Part shown: one piece after another, positions 7,970 to 17,522 of the stretch
Layout: each line of letters starts with the position of its first letter
Numbering within the stretch: the first letter of the stretch is position 1
Assembly (NCBI RefSeq): GCF_001424565.1
Contig: NZ_LMOL01000022.1
Location: forward strand, 15,772-58,955
Length of the DNA stretch: 43,184 bases
Direction of reading: 5' to 3'
Source: Arthrobacter sp. Leaf141
Lineage (GTDB): Bacteria > Actinomycetota > Actinomycetes > Actinomycetales > Micrococcaceae
Notes under the pieces: generated by a model
What the model saw: the letters and a program-made list of their open reading frames with translations, nothing else
Told to the model about the DNA's origin: nothing
Database searches by the model: none
Translations under genes and position numbers: made by a program

Positions 7970-8494
7970 TCAGCCGGAAATCCCGGCCTGCCCGGGCCGG
8001 ACCATCCTCATTTCGGCAAGGTTTTCCCACTCCGGAACCAGGTCCGCAGCGCCATCGGCCCTAAAGCCGAAGTGCCGGTAGAAGCCGATGGCGCGGGCGT
8101 TTTCCGAGGCCACCCAAAGGCTAGCGGCATCGGTGCCAAGCGCTGCCCGCAGCAGTCGGCCACCAAGACCCAGGCCCTGGTGCGAGGCCAGGAGGTACAG
8201 CCCCCACAGTTCACGGTCCGCCGCTGGCGGTTCCACGCCTGCGGTGCTTGGCACGGGCCGGACGCCGGCGAACCCCACTGCCGTGCCGCCGTCGTACGCT
8301 GCCCATAGGATTCCTGCCGGCGGATCCGCCAGCAGCTGCGTCCACAACGGCAGCCGGCCTGCGGGTTCCAGCGCCGCCAGGAACCCGTCCGACAGGATGC
8401 CGTGGTAGGCCTCCTGCCAGCAGCGGACGTGCACCTCGGCAAGCCGCCCGGCGTCCGCCGCCGTGGGCGGCCTTATGGACAGCACGGGGCTCAC
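7970..8494 (-). CDS. GNAT-family N-acetyltransferase
   Basis: A 174-residue GNAT enzyme that would move an acetyl group from acetyl-CoA to an unknown amine. It starts SIRPPTAADAGRLAEVH, the usual first strand and helix. LWGLYLLASHQGLGLGGRLL is motif A with the acetyl-CoA pyrophosphate loop (Q-x-x-G-x-G/A-type, QGLGLG). ASENARAIGFYRHFGF is motif B. I chose GTG 8494 because it overlaps the stop of the upstream peptidase gene as GTGA; a longer frame reaches 8521 but would run deeper into that gene. The overlap points to translational coupling with the peptidase. Substrate unknown. Confidence 0.87.
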   Translation of the reverse strand: MSPVLSIRPPTAADAGRLAEVHVRCWQEAYHGILSDGFLAALEPAGRLPLWTQLLADPPAGILWAAYDGGTAVGFAGVRPVPSTAGVEPPAADRELWGLYLLASHQGLGLGGRLLRAALGTDAASLWVASENARAIGFYRHFGFRADGAADLVPEWENLAEMRMVRPGQAGISG

Positions 8495-10719
8495 CCGGCC
8501 CCGCCAGCAAGGGCCTTCCACAGGAAGTGCTGGCTTCGGGCCTGCAGCGCTGCTGCCTGCCGGTTGTCGGAGGCGCCGGCGTGGCCGCCCTCAAGCGCTT
8601 CGTGGAACCACACGTTGGGGATGCCCATGGCCAGCATCCGGGCAGCCATCTTGCGGGCCTGCACGGGACCCACCCTGTCATCCGAGGTGGCGGTCCAGAT
8701 GAACGTTTCGGGGTATTCCACGCCGTCCTTGAGCAGGTGGTAGGGCGAGAAGGTCCGGATGTACTCCCACTGGTCCGCTACGTCCGGATCGCCGTATTCG
8801 GCGATCCACGAGTGCCCGGCGGACAGTTTGGTGTACCGGCGCATGTCCAGCAGCGGCACCCCGCAGGAGACCGCGCCGAAAAGTTCGGGGTACGAGGTGA
8901 GCATGTTGCCCACCAGCAGGCCGCCGTTGGACCCGCCCACACACCCCAGCCGCTCCCTTGAGGTCACGCCGCGGGAGATCAGGTCCCGGGCCACGGCCGC
9001 GAAGTCCTGGTACGCCTTGTGCCGGTTTTCCTTCAGGGCCGCGCGGTGCCAGGACGGCCCGTATTCGCCGCCGCCGCGGATGTTGGCCACCACGTAGACG
9101 CCGCCGCGCGAGTGCGTCCCGCCGCCGTCCGCCCCGGCCGCGCCGGTGGTGCGCCGCTCCAGCCAGGCCCGGCCCACGGTTCCGCTGTAGGCCGGGGTCC
9201 GGGACACCTCGAAGCCGCCGTAGCCGGAAAGCTGCGTGGGGTTCTGGCCGTCCAGGGCCATGCCGCGCGCGGCGATCTGGAAGTAGGGGACCCGGGTGCC
9301 GTCCTCGGAGACCGCAAAATGCTGCTGGACCTCGTAGCCGCCGTCGGCAAAGTACGACGGCGACGACTTCACTTCGGCGTGCCGGCTCAGGACCGCGGGG
9401 GCGCCGGAGTCCTGGCCGCCACCGTCCGTGCGCTCCAGTGAGCCCCGGAACAGGGTGCTGGGTGTGGTGAAGCCCGTGGCGATGAGCCAGAAATCGTCGC
9501 CCGCGCCGCCACCGTCCGTGGTGTCCTCATCATCCACCGCGAAGGCGTTCACGTCGTGCAGCGGCGGGCAGGCATCCAGGATCGTGGAGGTCCAGGCGGC
9601 GTCCGGGCTGCCCGATGGTGTGGCGGGGTCCAGGACCCGGATCTCGGCGGAGACGTCCTTGAGCAGGTTCAACAGCAGGAAGTTCCGGGTCCAGCTCCAG
9701 GACTGCAAGGACGTGGCGGCGTCAGGGGCGAACAGCACCGAGATGTTCCGGCCGCCTGCGAGGTAGTCCTCGAACTTCGTGGCCAGCAGCGAGCCGGCAG
9801 GATACGTGGTGCCGGCCAGGGTCCAGTCCTGCTGGGGACGGAACAGCAGCCACTCCCGGTGCACGCTCAGGTTGACGTCCGTGGGCACGTCGACCGCCAC
9901 CCAGCCGCCGTCCCGCAGCACCAGGTTGGTCTGGTTGTAGAAATCGATGTAGTCAATGGCGAAGGTCCGCTCGAAGCCGGGGGTGGAGTCGTGGGCCACC
10001 ACCGCCACCATGTGGTCCGCCGGCACTTCGAAGAGCAGCGGCGCGTCAGCCAGGGCCATACCGCGTTTGAGGGTGACGGCCGTCCGGGCGTACGAGGAGG
10101 CGGTCACGGGCAGACCTTCGGCCGTGGAGGCCACCAGCAGGGTGTCGGCATCGAGCCAGGACACGTTGCCCTTGGCTGTGGGGAGGTCGAAGCCGCCGTC
10201 GGCCGGGTCCACAAACCCGCGGGACTGGACATCGTATTCGCGGTACCGGTTGGCGTCCCCGCCGTCGGGGGAGAGGGCCAGCAGCGCCAGGCGGTGCGGT
10301 TCCCCGGGTGCGGGCCGCAGGAACGTGGCACCGTGGAAGACCCACTCCACGCCTTCCCTGGCGGCCAGGGCGTCCACGTCCAGGAGGACGTCCCACTCGG
10401 GCGTATCCGTGCAGTAGCTCTCCCACGTGGTCCGGCGCCACAGGCCCTTGGGGTTGTCCTGGTCCTTCCAGAAGTTGTAGTACCAGTCCCCGCGCTTGCC
10501 CACCATGGCGATCCGGTCCGTGGCGTCCAGCACCTCCAGGATGCTGCTTTCCAGGGCTGCGTACTCCGCGTCCTCCAGGAGGTCCTCCGTCCGGGAATTC
10601 TGCTCCCGGACCCAGGCCAGCTGTTCTTCGCCGTAGATCTCCTCCAGCCAGACGTTTTCGTCGGTAGGCTCCGGCGCCGCACCCGTGGCGGACGATGAAT
10701 CAGCTGCTGTGGTGGTCAT
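8491..10719 (-). CDS. Prolyl oligopeptidase family serine peptidase (S9)
   Basis: A 742-residue cytoplasmic-type S9A peptidase cutting short peptides after proline or a basic residue. The N-terminal two thirds is the beta-propeller gate. The C-terminal hydrolase domain has nucleophile S597 in GGSNGG, the aspartate in SDDRVGP (D680 or D681) and H713 in EGGHAG. The DENVWLEEIYGEE start region is typical of the family. No signal peptide is visible. The start is ATG 10719 (MTTTAADSS), with TTGGAT 7 nt upstream; the longer frame to 10803 would enter the divergent gene's promoter. It overlaps the GNAT gene by 4 nt. Confidence 0.93.
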   Translation of the reverse strand: MTTTAADSSSATGAAPEPTDENVWLEEIYGEEQLAWVREQNSRTEDLLEDAEYAALESSILEVLDATDRIAMVGKRGDWYYNFWKDQDNPKGLWRRTTWESYCTDTPEWDVLLDVDALAAREGVEWVFHGATFLRPAPGEPHRLALLALSPDGGDANRYREYDVQSRGFVDPADGGFDLPTAKGNVSWLDADTLLVASTAEGLPVTASSYARTAVTLKRGMALADAPLLFEVPADHMVAVVAHDSTPGFERTFAIDYIDFYNQTNLVLRDGGWVAVDVPTDVNLSVHREWLLFRPQQDWTLAGTTYPAGSLLATKFEDYLAGGRNISVLFAPDAATSLQSWSWTRNFLLLNLLKDVSAEIRVLDPATPSGSPDAAWTSTILDACPPLHDVNAFAVDDEDTTDGGGAGDDFWLIATGFTTPSTLFRGSLERTDGGGQDSGAPAVLSRHAEVKSSPSYFADGGYEVQQHFAVSEDGTRVPYFQIAARGMALDGQNPTQLSGYGGFEVSRTPAYSGTVGRAWLERRTTGAAGADGGGTHSRGGVYVVANIRGGGEYGPSWHRAALKENRHKAYQDFAAVARDLISRGVTSRERLGCVGGSNGGLLVGNMLTSYPELFGAVSCGVPLLDMRRYTKLSAGHSWIAEYGDPDVADQWEYIRTFSPYHLLKDGVEYPETFIWTATSDDRVGPVQARKMAARMLAMGIPNVWFHEALEGGHAGASDNRQAAALQARSQHFLWKALAGGAG

Positions 10720-10726
10720 GCGCCCC

Positions 10727-10756
10727 ATCCAAACAACATCTTCAGCCTGCGGGCAA
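10727..10756 (-). promoter_or_regulatory. Candidate promoter of the S9 peptidase gene
   Basis: On the minus strand TTGCCC (10756-10751), an 18-nt spacer and TTGGAT (10732-10727) end 7 nt before ATG 10719. This fits leaderless initiation. Confidence 0.45.
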
Positions 10757-10780
10757 GTCAAGCGTTCAGCCCTTAGCGGA

Positions 10781-10786
10781 TACGCT
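10781..10786 (+). promoter_or_regulatory. -10 box of the FAD/NAD(P) protein gene
   Basis: TACGCT lies 7 nt before GTG 10794 with no ribosome site between, so the message is probably leaderless. Confidence 0.5.
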
Positions 10787-10793
10787 GGATGCC

Positions 10794-12731
10794 GTGGAAA
10801 CAACGCAGAGCATCCGGACCGTCATCATCGGTGCCGGTCCCCGCGGCACCAGTGTGCTGGAGCGCCTGCTCGCCCACACCGCAGCCCGTCCCGCCGCAAC
10901 GGCCGGTCCGCGCCTCCACATCGACGTGGTTGACCCCTACCCGGCCGGGCCCGGCCATGTCTGGCAGCCGCACCAGTCCCGGCTGTTCCTGATGAACACC
11001 CAGTCGTTTTATCCGACGCTGATTCCCGAGGACCCCGAACTCCCGGCTCCGGTGGCCGGCACCACCTTCGACCAGTGGCGGATCCGTCAGCAGGAGCACC
11101 CGGCGTCCTCACTTTCAGCAGCTGAACGGGCCGAACTGGCGGGTCTTGGTTCCACCGGCTTCCCCAGCCGCGCCCTCTACGGCCGGTACCTGCGCAGCAC
11201 CCTCGAGCAGCTGGTGGACCACGCGCCGCAGGATGTCACCCTTGAGTTCCACGAAACCAGCGCCTTGTCGGTCCACCGCCGCGACGACGGGATGTTCGAC
11301 GTCGGCCTGGCCGCCGGGGCCGTGCTGACGGCAGGGTCCGTGGTGCTGGCGCTGGGGCACATCCCGTCACGCCTGAACCCGGAGCAGCGGGACCTGCAGG
11401 CTGCTGCGCAGCAGCTTGGCCTGCGCTACCTGCCGCCCGCGGTCCCCGCCGACGTCGACTGGGACAGTGTCCCCGCCGGCGAACCCGTCCTGGTCCGCGG
11501 GATGGGCCTGAACTTCTTCGACACCATCGGCCAGCTCACCGAAGGCCGCGGCGGCACGTTCCTCAGCAACGGCGGCCAGCTGGAGTATCAGCCCTCCGGC
11601 CAGGAACCCCTCATCATTGCCGCGTCCCGCCGCGGAACCCCGTACCGGGCCAAGGCGGCGCTGGAAGGCTACTACCCGGCGTCGGTATCCCTCCGCTACT
11701 TCACCGAAGAGGCCCTGGGCCGGCTCCGGAAGGCAGGGATCAGGCCCGGTTTCGACTTCGACCTGTGGCCGCTCCTGCACCGGGACACGCTGTGGGCCTA
11801 CTACGCCACGCTGGTGCGCTCGCAGCCCGGCGCGGTCCCGGACGCTGACGCTTTCCTGGCTGCCCTGGATGAGGCGCTGCACCCGCACGCCCACACGGCC
11901 GCGAACTGGGAAGACACCGTGGAGAGTGTGCTGGCCGTGCATGTGGGACCGCGGCACCGCCTGGACCTTCGTGGGCTGGCTGCGCCCCTGGCCGGCCGGA
12001 CGTTCGCGTCCCGGGCGGAGCAGGACGCCGCAGTGGTGGAATACCTGCTGGATGACGCCCGCCGGTCCGGCCTGGGCGAGGACGATCCCGTCAAGATGGC
12101 CATCGGTGCCCTGCACCACGGCCGGGCGCTCCTCAAAACCGCAGTGGCCGACGGCGGCATCACCGACGAATCGTGGGTGGCCGGCCTGCGCGGCTGGTTC
12201 GAAAACTTCGTGGAGGGTCTGGCCAGCGGCCCGCCCGCCCTCCGCTCCGAGCAGCTCGCAGCCCTGGCCACCGCCGGGGTGGTCAGCTTTGCCGGACCCG
12301 ACCCCAAGTTCGGCGTGGACCGCAAGAGCCGGACGTTCACCGTCAGCTCGCCCTGGGTGCACGATGCGCCGGTGGCAGCCCGGACCATGGTGGAGGCCCT
12401 GGCGCCGGGCAACCGGGTGTCCGCGAATGACTCGCCGCTGCTGGAACAACTCCTGGCAGACGGCCTGGTCCGGCCCCGGCTGATGATGACCGCCGAGGGC
12501 GCCCCCATCCAGTCAACAGGCCTGGACGTGGCGCCGCACCCGTACCGGCCGCTTGCCGCGAACGGGTCGGTCACCGAGGGCCTCTACGTGCTGGGCCTGC
12601 AGCTCTCTTCGGCCCAGTGGGGTACCGCCATCGCGGCTGAAGCGGCACAGCCCGGCAGCCCCGCTTACCGCAGCGCCCAGCGGACCCTCAGGGACGCCGA
12701 CGAAATCGCCGCCGCCATCCTGGCCGCCTGA
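10794..12731 (+). CDS. FAD/NAD(P)-binding protein
   Basis: A 645-residue protein with an N-terminal dinucleotide-binding loop, VIIGAGPRGTSVLERLL (about 9-25), of the type used by FAD in the NAD_binding_9 family. HIDVVDPYPAGPGHVW follows, then a second Rossmann-like region with VLALGHIPS. It is soluble, with no membrane segments. Related proteins act as flavin oxidoreductases or tailoring hydroxylases, but the reaction cannot be told. GTG 10794 is chosen because the upstream in-frame codons overlap the divergent peptidase gene and TACGCT sits 7 nt before this GTG. A strong hairpin ends the gene. Confidence 0.82.
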   Translation: METTQSIRTVIIGAGPRGTSVLERLLAHTAARPAATAGPRLHIDVVDPYPAGPGHVWQPHQSRLFLMNTQSFYPTLIPEDPELPAPVAGTTFDQWRIRQQEHPASSLSAAERAELAGLGSTGFPSRALYGRYLRSTLEQLVDHAPQDVTLEFHETSALSVHRRDDGMFDVGLAAGAVLTAGSVVLALGHIPSRLNPEQRDLQAAAQQLGLRYLPPAVPADVDWDSVPAGEPVLVRGMGLNFFDTIGQLTEGRGGTFLSNGGQLEYQPSGQEPLIIAASRRGTPYRAKAALEGYYPASVSLRYFTEEALGRLRKAGIRPGFDFDLWPLLHRDTLWAYYATLVRSQPGAVPDADAFLAALDEALHPHAHTAANWEDTVESVLAVHVGPRHRLDLRGLAAPLAGRTFASRAEQDAAVVEYLLDDARRSGLGEDDPVKMAIGALHHGRALLKTAVADGGITDESWVAGLRGWFENFVEGLASGPPALRSEQLAALATAGVVSFAGPDPKFGVDRKSRTFTVSSPWVHDAPVAARTMVEALAPGNRVSANDSPLLEQLLADGLVRPRLMMTAEGAPIQSTGLDVAPHPYRPLAANGSVTEGLYVLGLQLSSAQWGTAIAAEAAQPGSPAYRSAQRTLRDADEIAAAILAA

Positions 12732-12745
12732 CCCCCGCCCGGTTA

Positions 12746-12787
12746 ACGTCCAACGCCCGCCCACGGATGTGGGCGGGCGTTGGACGT
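12746..12787. terminator. Long hairpin between convergent genes
   Basis: A perfect 19-bp stem (12746-12764 with 12769-12787) closes a GGAT loop between two convergent genes. There is no T run on either side. It probably ends transcription from both directions, a common pattern in GC-rich actinobacteria. Confidence 0.75.
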
Positions 12788-12797
12788 CAGGGGCGGA

Positions 12798-15700
12798 TCA
12801 GCCCCGCAGGCAAACCTGGTACTGGAGCCACTGGATGCCGTAGCGGATCCAGCCCAGCACGTCGTACCACTTGGTGGGGGCCGTGGGGGCCTTGCAGACC
12901 GGTGCCGGCGGAGTGACGGCTGCAACCGTCACGTCCGCAGTCACGGTCGTTCCGGATTCCGCGGCGGTCAGCACCAGGGTGGCAGTCCCCGCCGCAGCTC
13001 CGGCGGGAACCGGCAGGCTGACGGCGGCGGTTCCGGCTGCCACGGGAACCGTGCCCAGCCGGGTCACCTTTCCGGCCGCGTCGGTAAACACCGCGGTGAG
13101 CGAGGTGTTCACCGGGCTGCCCAGGGAGGTGAGGTCCAGCTTGGTGATGGCCAGCGTCACCGGCTCGCCGGGCTTGACCCCGGCCGCTGTGCTGTTGGCT
13201 ACGGCCACGGAGCGCCGGGCGAAGTCCGGTGCCACGGGACCGCTTTTCTGCAGGTACCCGATCCAGGCGTCGCGGTCCACCAGGCCGGAGTCCTTGGTGC
13301 CGGTGCCCTGCGTGAAGACCCGGAAGTTGTCGCCGCCCGTTGCCAGGAAGCTGAACGTGCCGATCCGGTAGGACTTCGCCGGATCGATCAGGGTGCCGTT
13401 CACGCGGATCGAGGTGATCCGGTCACCGGCGGCGCGGGCTGCGTCGTAGGTGTAATTGACGTTTTTGGACAGGCCCAGCTGCTGGTAGGCGCGGCTGGGA
13501 ACCGAACCGTCGGCGTTGGTCTGCCACTGCTGCTCCAGCAGGGTTTTCACCTGCGCGCCGGTCAGCGACGTGGTCCACAGGTTGTTCACAAACGGCAGTA
13601 CCGCGTTGGCCTCGGCGTACGTGATGGTGCCGTCCGGGGCGTAGTACAGCTCGTTGCGCAGGCCGCCGGGATTGACGACGCCGATCTCCGCGCCGCCGAG
13701 GTCCGCGGACTTCAGCGAATCCAACAGGGAATCGGCCACCAGGTTGCCCAGGGTGGACTCGCTGGCACGGTCATCGCGCTTGGCGGGGCCTCCTGCGGGG
13801 TCCGGGGTGAACGCGGTGGTGATGTCCTTGGTGACCGAACCGATGGGCTGGTCGCCGATGACGGCTGCGTCGGCGAGGGCCTTCTTGACGATGCCGTCCA
13901 CCGTTGCGACGCGGGGGTAGGCGGCGATCAGCCCGGCGGCGGGGTCGGTGGTGCGTTTGACGTTCCCGGCCTTGTACGCGGTCACGGCCTTGGTGGCGGT
14001 GTCCACGGTCAGCTGGATCTGGCCGATGTTTTCGCCGTAGTTGCCGGTCTGGACGATCGGCCGGGTCTTGCCGTCAACGCCGGGGACGGGTGCGTCCCAG
14101 GCGTATTCCTTGTGCGTGTGGCCGGTGAAGATGGCGTCCACGTCGGCTGAGGTTTCGGTGACCAGCTTGGCGAACGGTCCGCCGGCTGCCACTTCCTGCT
14201 CCAGTGTTGCGCCGTCCGGGGTTCCCGAGCCGGCGCCGTCGTGGTTCTCCACGATGATGACGTCCGCCAGGTTCCCGGCGGTGATGGTGGCAGCCACCCG
14301 GTTGATGGCCGCTACGGGGTCGCCGAACTCGAGGCCGGTGATGCCGGCCGGGGTGACCAGCGACGGGACTTCCTGGGTGACGGTGCCGATCACGGCCACC
14401 TTGATGCCGTTCATGTCCAGGACCGTGTACTCCGGCAGGACCGGGGTGGTGGTGCCCTTGGCATAGACGTTGGCGCCCAGGTACGGGAACTTCGCGTTGG
14501 TGCCGCCGGCGATCACGCGGTCCCGCAGGTCCGCCCAGCCGCCGTCGAATTCGTGGTTGCCCACCGCGGATGCCTTCAGCTCCAGGGTGTTCAGCACGTC
14601 GATGGTGGGCTGGTCCTTGGCAACCGCGGACGCGAACAGCGAGGCGCCGATGTTGTCGCCTGCGGAGAGGAACGCCGTGGCGCCCGGGGCAGCGGCTGCC
14701 CGCAGCTTCTCGATGGTGCCGGCGAACTGGACGGTGTTGGTGTCGATCCGGCCGTGGAAATCGTTGATGCCCAGGAAGTTCAGGTCAACGCTGGCTGGAG
14801 CGGACTGCAGGTTCAGGCCCACCACCACGGGATCGTGGTCGCTGGCGCGGAACTGGTCCGGGGCGTAGTAGTCGGTGACGTTGTTGTTGTAGCGGCTGTA
14901 TTCAAGGGCCACCGACTCCACCGAGTTGATGTTCCAGATGTCGGCACCGGACACCACGGCGTCAGCCGCGGGGGAGGCGAGGATGTGGTCCAGGGAACCC
15001 ACCAGGCCACCGAAGAGGTAGGAATGCTTCGCGGAGCCGTCGGTGTTGCGGGCCTTGTTGTCCTGGTTGACGTAACCGGCGGCGGTGAAGACATTGATGG
15101 GGTCTTCGTGGCCGTAGGAGTTGAAGTCGCCGATCAGGAAGACCTTATCGGTGGCCTTGCTGGCCTGCAGGCCCTCGGTGAACGCCAGTAGGGATTTGGC
15201 CTGGGCGGTACGTGCGAGGTTCGAAGCGCCCTGGCCCTTGTCGGTGTCGTCCGGGGTGGCTGCGGAGCCCTTGGACTTGAAGTGGTTGGCGATGGCGATG
15301 AATTCGGTGCCGGCTGCGCCGCCCACCGGCTTGAAAACCTGTGCCAGCGGTTTGCGGGCGGTGGCGAATGCCGCGGTGTCGTTGTGGATGATGGACTCGC
15401 CCACCGTTTCGACTGCCGCTTTTTTGAAGATGAAGGCCGTGCGGATCATGTCTTCATCGGACAGCGGGGGAGCATTGGCGGGGGTCCGGACGTAGTCCCA
15501 GATACCGGGCGTCTCGATGTTCAGCGCCGCCACCAGCTTGGCCAGGGCGTCGTCGCGGTTTTTGCCGAACTGGGCGGAGTTCTCAATTTCCATCAGCGTG
15601 ACCACGTCCGCGCCGGCCTTGGTGATGGCCGCCACGATCTTGGCCTGCTGGCGTTCGAAGTTTTCCGCGTTGGCGGCACCGCGGGCGTCGCAGCCGCTGC

Positions 15701-17348
15701 GGACCGTGATGGGATTGCCTGCCCGGTCCGGGTAGAACGTGCAGCCGGCAAGGGTGTCGCCGGTGGTGGGGAAGTAGTTCAGCACGTTGAACGAGGCGAT
15801 CTTGACGTTGCCGCCTACAGCCTGCGGCGCTTCGGTGCGGGTGGCGCCGAAGGATGCCGGCTGCACCGTGTCCTTGTTCGCTGCGGTGAGGTGCGTCAGC
15901 GGCTGGAACTTCCAGGCGTCGTTGGAGTAGCCCAGCACTACGTTCGTCGTGAATGTTGCGGGGGATCCGACGCGGACCGGGTCCGTTGTGGTCAGGTACG
16001 GCAGGATCTCTGCCTTGGTGCCCGCGTCCTTGAGGAAGTTGGTGCTGGAGCCGTCGTCGAGCTTGATGCCACGCGCCGTGTTGCCGGCCACGGTGGCGGT
16101 GTATTCGGCTGACCCGAAGGGCGCGACGGCGGTGGGCTGGACCAGCGGTCCGGTGCCGCCGGCCAGGCCGATTTCGCCGTACTGGTTCAGGGTGTAGTTG
16201 TCAGTCACCGTGAGGGGACCCTGCGGGGCCAGGAGCATGCCTTCGAGGGATTCCCGGAAGGTTTCGCTGGCCGGAAGGGTGAAGGCGGTGGCCTTCACCT
16301 CGGGCGCGGCTTCGGCAAGTTTGGTGAAGCCGGCGGCCGCGGTCACGTTGACCTGGGTCATGCCGTAGTACTCGGCAACGGCGCCGGTGACCTCGACATG
16401 GTCACCGATCCGGACGCCGGCCACGGTGGCGGGGGAGTAGATGAAGATGCCGTCCGAGGCCGCGTGGTTGGTGGCATTGAGGTCACCGCCGGTGCCGGGC
16501 GTCTGCAGGTAGTAGCCGTTGAGGCCGCCGGTGGGGAAGGCTGCCGTGATCTTTCCGCGGGTGGTGACAGTGGCCCCCACCATGGGGCTGGCCGTTCCGG
16601 TGCCCTGGATCTCGGCGATGGTGCGCGTGACCGGATCCGGGGCGGGCTCGGGATCAGGATCCGGCGTGGGATCCGGGTCAGGGGCGGTGCCGCCCGCGTT
16701 CGTCGGTGTGATCGCCGCGGCGAGGGTGAAGTCAGCGGCATTGCTGTTGGTGTCCACCCCGGGAGCGCGGTTCAGGGACCGGACATCGGAGTTACCCGAC
16801 GGCGCCGTCGCCGGGGCCGTCTCGAAGGTGTTGGAGCCGCCGTAGCCCAGGAGGTCTGCCACGTTGGCGGGCTCGACCGCACTGCCGGTGGTCACCGCGA
16901 GGGCACCCGGCTGCCTGGCCAGGATCAGGGTGCCGCCGGCGCCGGCGGGGTTGATGCTGCCGGCCACCAGGTCGGGGGTAGGCAGGGCCGCGCCGCTGGC
17001 GCCGTTGCTTCCACCCTGGACCAGGTAGTGGCCCTTGGCGGGAATGCTGCCCGTCAGGGGAGCTACTCCGCTGGGGTTGCCGGTGGAGCCGGCGGCCCGG
17101 TACTGGAGCGACCAGCCGCTGAGCGGAACGGCCGTGTCCGATGAGTTGTAGAGTTCAACAAATTTGTTTCTGAACGCTGCCCCGCCGCTGCCCCCGCTCA
17201 GGTAGGCCTCATTGATGGTGACGGGGGAAGTGCCCGCGGCCGCTGGTGCGGCGTCCACGGCGGCGGCGGGCAGGGCTGCCAGCGGGGCGGCTATTAGCCC
17301 CACTGACAGCGCTGTGCCCAGCGCCAGTTTCCAGGTTGAGTGATGCAT
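12798..17348 (-). CDS. Secreted multidomain nuclease/5'-nucleotidase
   Basis: A 1516-residue exported enzyme likely to degrade extracellular DNA and release phosphate and nucleosides. Order: signal peptide (1-33), lamin-tail-like domain (about 40-150), Pro-Asp linker (about 222-240), OB-fold domain (about 245-360), ExeM/NucH-type endonuclease/exonuclease/phosphatase domain (about 515-840; KIASFNVLNYF, GDFNSYG near 740, DHDPVVVG). Then comes a calcineurin-like 5'-nucleotidase (about 855-1100; NDFHGRI, GNHEFDGG, GHTHKEY) and its C-terminal substrate domain (about 1170-1345). The tail has beta-rich repeats and two cysteines near the end; no LPXTG. The start ATG 17348 follows GGAG; the longer frame to 17432 begins at a TTG before the signal peptide. 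Confidence 0.92.
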   Translation of the reverse strand: MHHSTWKLALGTALSVGLIAAPLAALPAAAVDAAPAAAGTSPVTINEAYLSGGSGGAAFRNKFVELYNSSDTAVPLSGWSLQYRAAGSTGNPSGVAPLTGSIPAKGHYLVQGGSNGASGAALPTPDLVAGSINPAGAGGTLILARQPGALAVTTGSAVEPANVADLLGYGGSNTFETAPATAPSGNSDVRSLNRAPGVDTNSNAADFTLAAAITPTNAGGTAPDPDPTPDPDPEPAPDPVTRTIAEIQGTGTASPMVGATVTTRGKITAAFPTGGLNGYYLQTPGTGGDLNATNHAASDGIFIYSPATVAGVRIGDHVEVTGAVAEYYGMTQVNVTAAAGFTKLAEAAPEVKATAFTLPASETFRESLEGMLLAPQGPLTVTDNYTLNQYGEIGLAGGTGPLVQPTAVAPFGSAEYTATVAGNTARGIKLDDGSSTNFLKDAGTKAEILPYLTTTDPVRVGSPATFTTNVVLGYSNDAWKFQPLTHLTAANKDTVQPASFGATRTEAPQAVGGNVKIASFNVLNYFPTTGDTLAGCTFYPDRAGNPITVRSGCDARGAANAENFERQQAKIVAAITKAGADVVTLMEIENSAQFGKNRDDALAKLVAALNIETPGIWDYVRTPANAPPLSDEDMIRTAFIFKKAAVETVGESIIHNDTAAFATARKPLAQVFKPVGGAAGTEFIAIANHFKSKGSAATPDDTDKGQGASNLARTAQAKSLLAFTEGLQASKATDKVFLIGDFNSYGHEDPINVFTAAGYVNQDNKARNTDGSAKHSYLFGGLVGSLDHILASPAADAVVSGADIWNINSVESVALEYSRYNNNVTDYYAPDQFRASDHDPVVVGLNLQSAPASVDLNFLGINDFHGRIDTNTVQFAGTIEKLRAAAAPGATAFLSAGDNIGASLFASAVAKDQPTIDVLNTLELKASAVGNHEFDGGWADLRDRVIAGGTNAKFPYLGANVYAKGTTTPVLPEYTVLDMNGIKVAVIGTVTQEVPSLVTPAGITGLEFGDPVAAINRVAATITAGNLADVIIVENHDGAGSGTPDGATLEQEVAAGGPFAKLVTETSADVDAIFTGHTHKEYAWDAPVPGVDGKTRPIVQTGNYGENIGQIQLTVDTATKAVTAYKAGNVKRTTDPAAGLIAAYPRVATVDGIVKKALADAAVIGDQPIGSVTKDITTAFTPDPAGGPAKRDDRASESTLGNLVADSLLDSLKSADLGGAEIGVVNPGGLRNELYYAPDGTITYAEANAVLPFVNNLWTTSLTGAQVKTLLEQQWQTNADGSVPSRAYQQLGLSKNVNYTYDAARAAGDRITSIRVNGTLIDPAKSYRIGTFSFLATGGDNFRVFTQGTGTKDSGLVDRDAWIGYLQKSGPVAPDFARRSVAVANSTAAGVKPGEPVTLAITKLDLTSLGSPVNTSLTAVFTDAAGKVTRLGTVPVAAGTAAVSLPVPAGAAAGTATLVLTAAESGTTVTADVTVAAVTPPAPVCKAPTAPTKWYDVLGWIRYGIQWLQYQVCLRG

Positions 17349-17458
17349 TCTGCTCCGGCTTTCGTTGGTTTGCCCCTGTAGGGACGCGACGGAAGGGGTG
17401 GGGATTGCCGCCAGGTGTGCTGATCGGGACAATGCCGAAAAGGCGTGGCCCGGGCCAT
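17294..17458 (-). CDS. Possible 54-codon leader ORF before the nuclease gene
   Basis: ATG 17458 follows GGAGGTG at near-ideal spacing (6 nt), the strongest ribosome site in this gap. It opens 54 codons that run 55 nt into the nuclease gene in another frame. The peptide (MARATPFRHCPDQH at its start) resembles nothing I know. It might control translation of the nuclease message, or mark a sequencing or annotation problem. Weak evidence only. Confidence 0.3.
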   Translation of the reverse strand: MARATPFRHCPDQHTWRQSPPLPSRPYRGKPTKAGAECITQPGNWRWAQRCQWG

Positions 17459-17522
17459 CACAACACCTCCAAATGAACGCAGTATTGATGGGACGTGCAT
17501 TCGGTTGGTGTGCTGGACATCA

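Noticed and set aside
12746..12787. 19-bp perfect hairpin as an attachment site or mobile-element end
   Set aside because: It sits between two convergent gene ends, with no integrase or target duplication, and resembles other terminator hairpins in this window.
12780..14150. Long plus-strand frame opposite the nuclease gene
   Set aside because: Gly/Val/Arg-rich antisense shadow of a well-supported gene with clear enzyme motifs; it begins inside the terminator hairpin.
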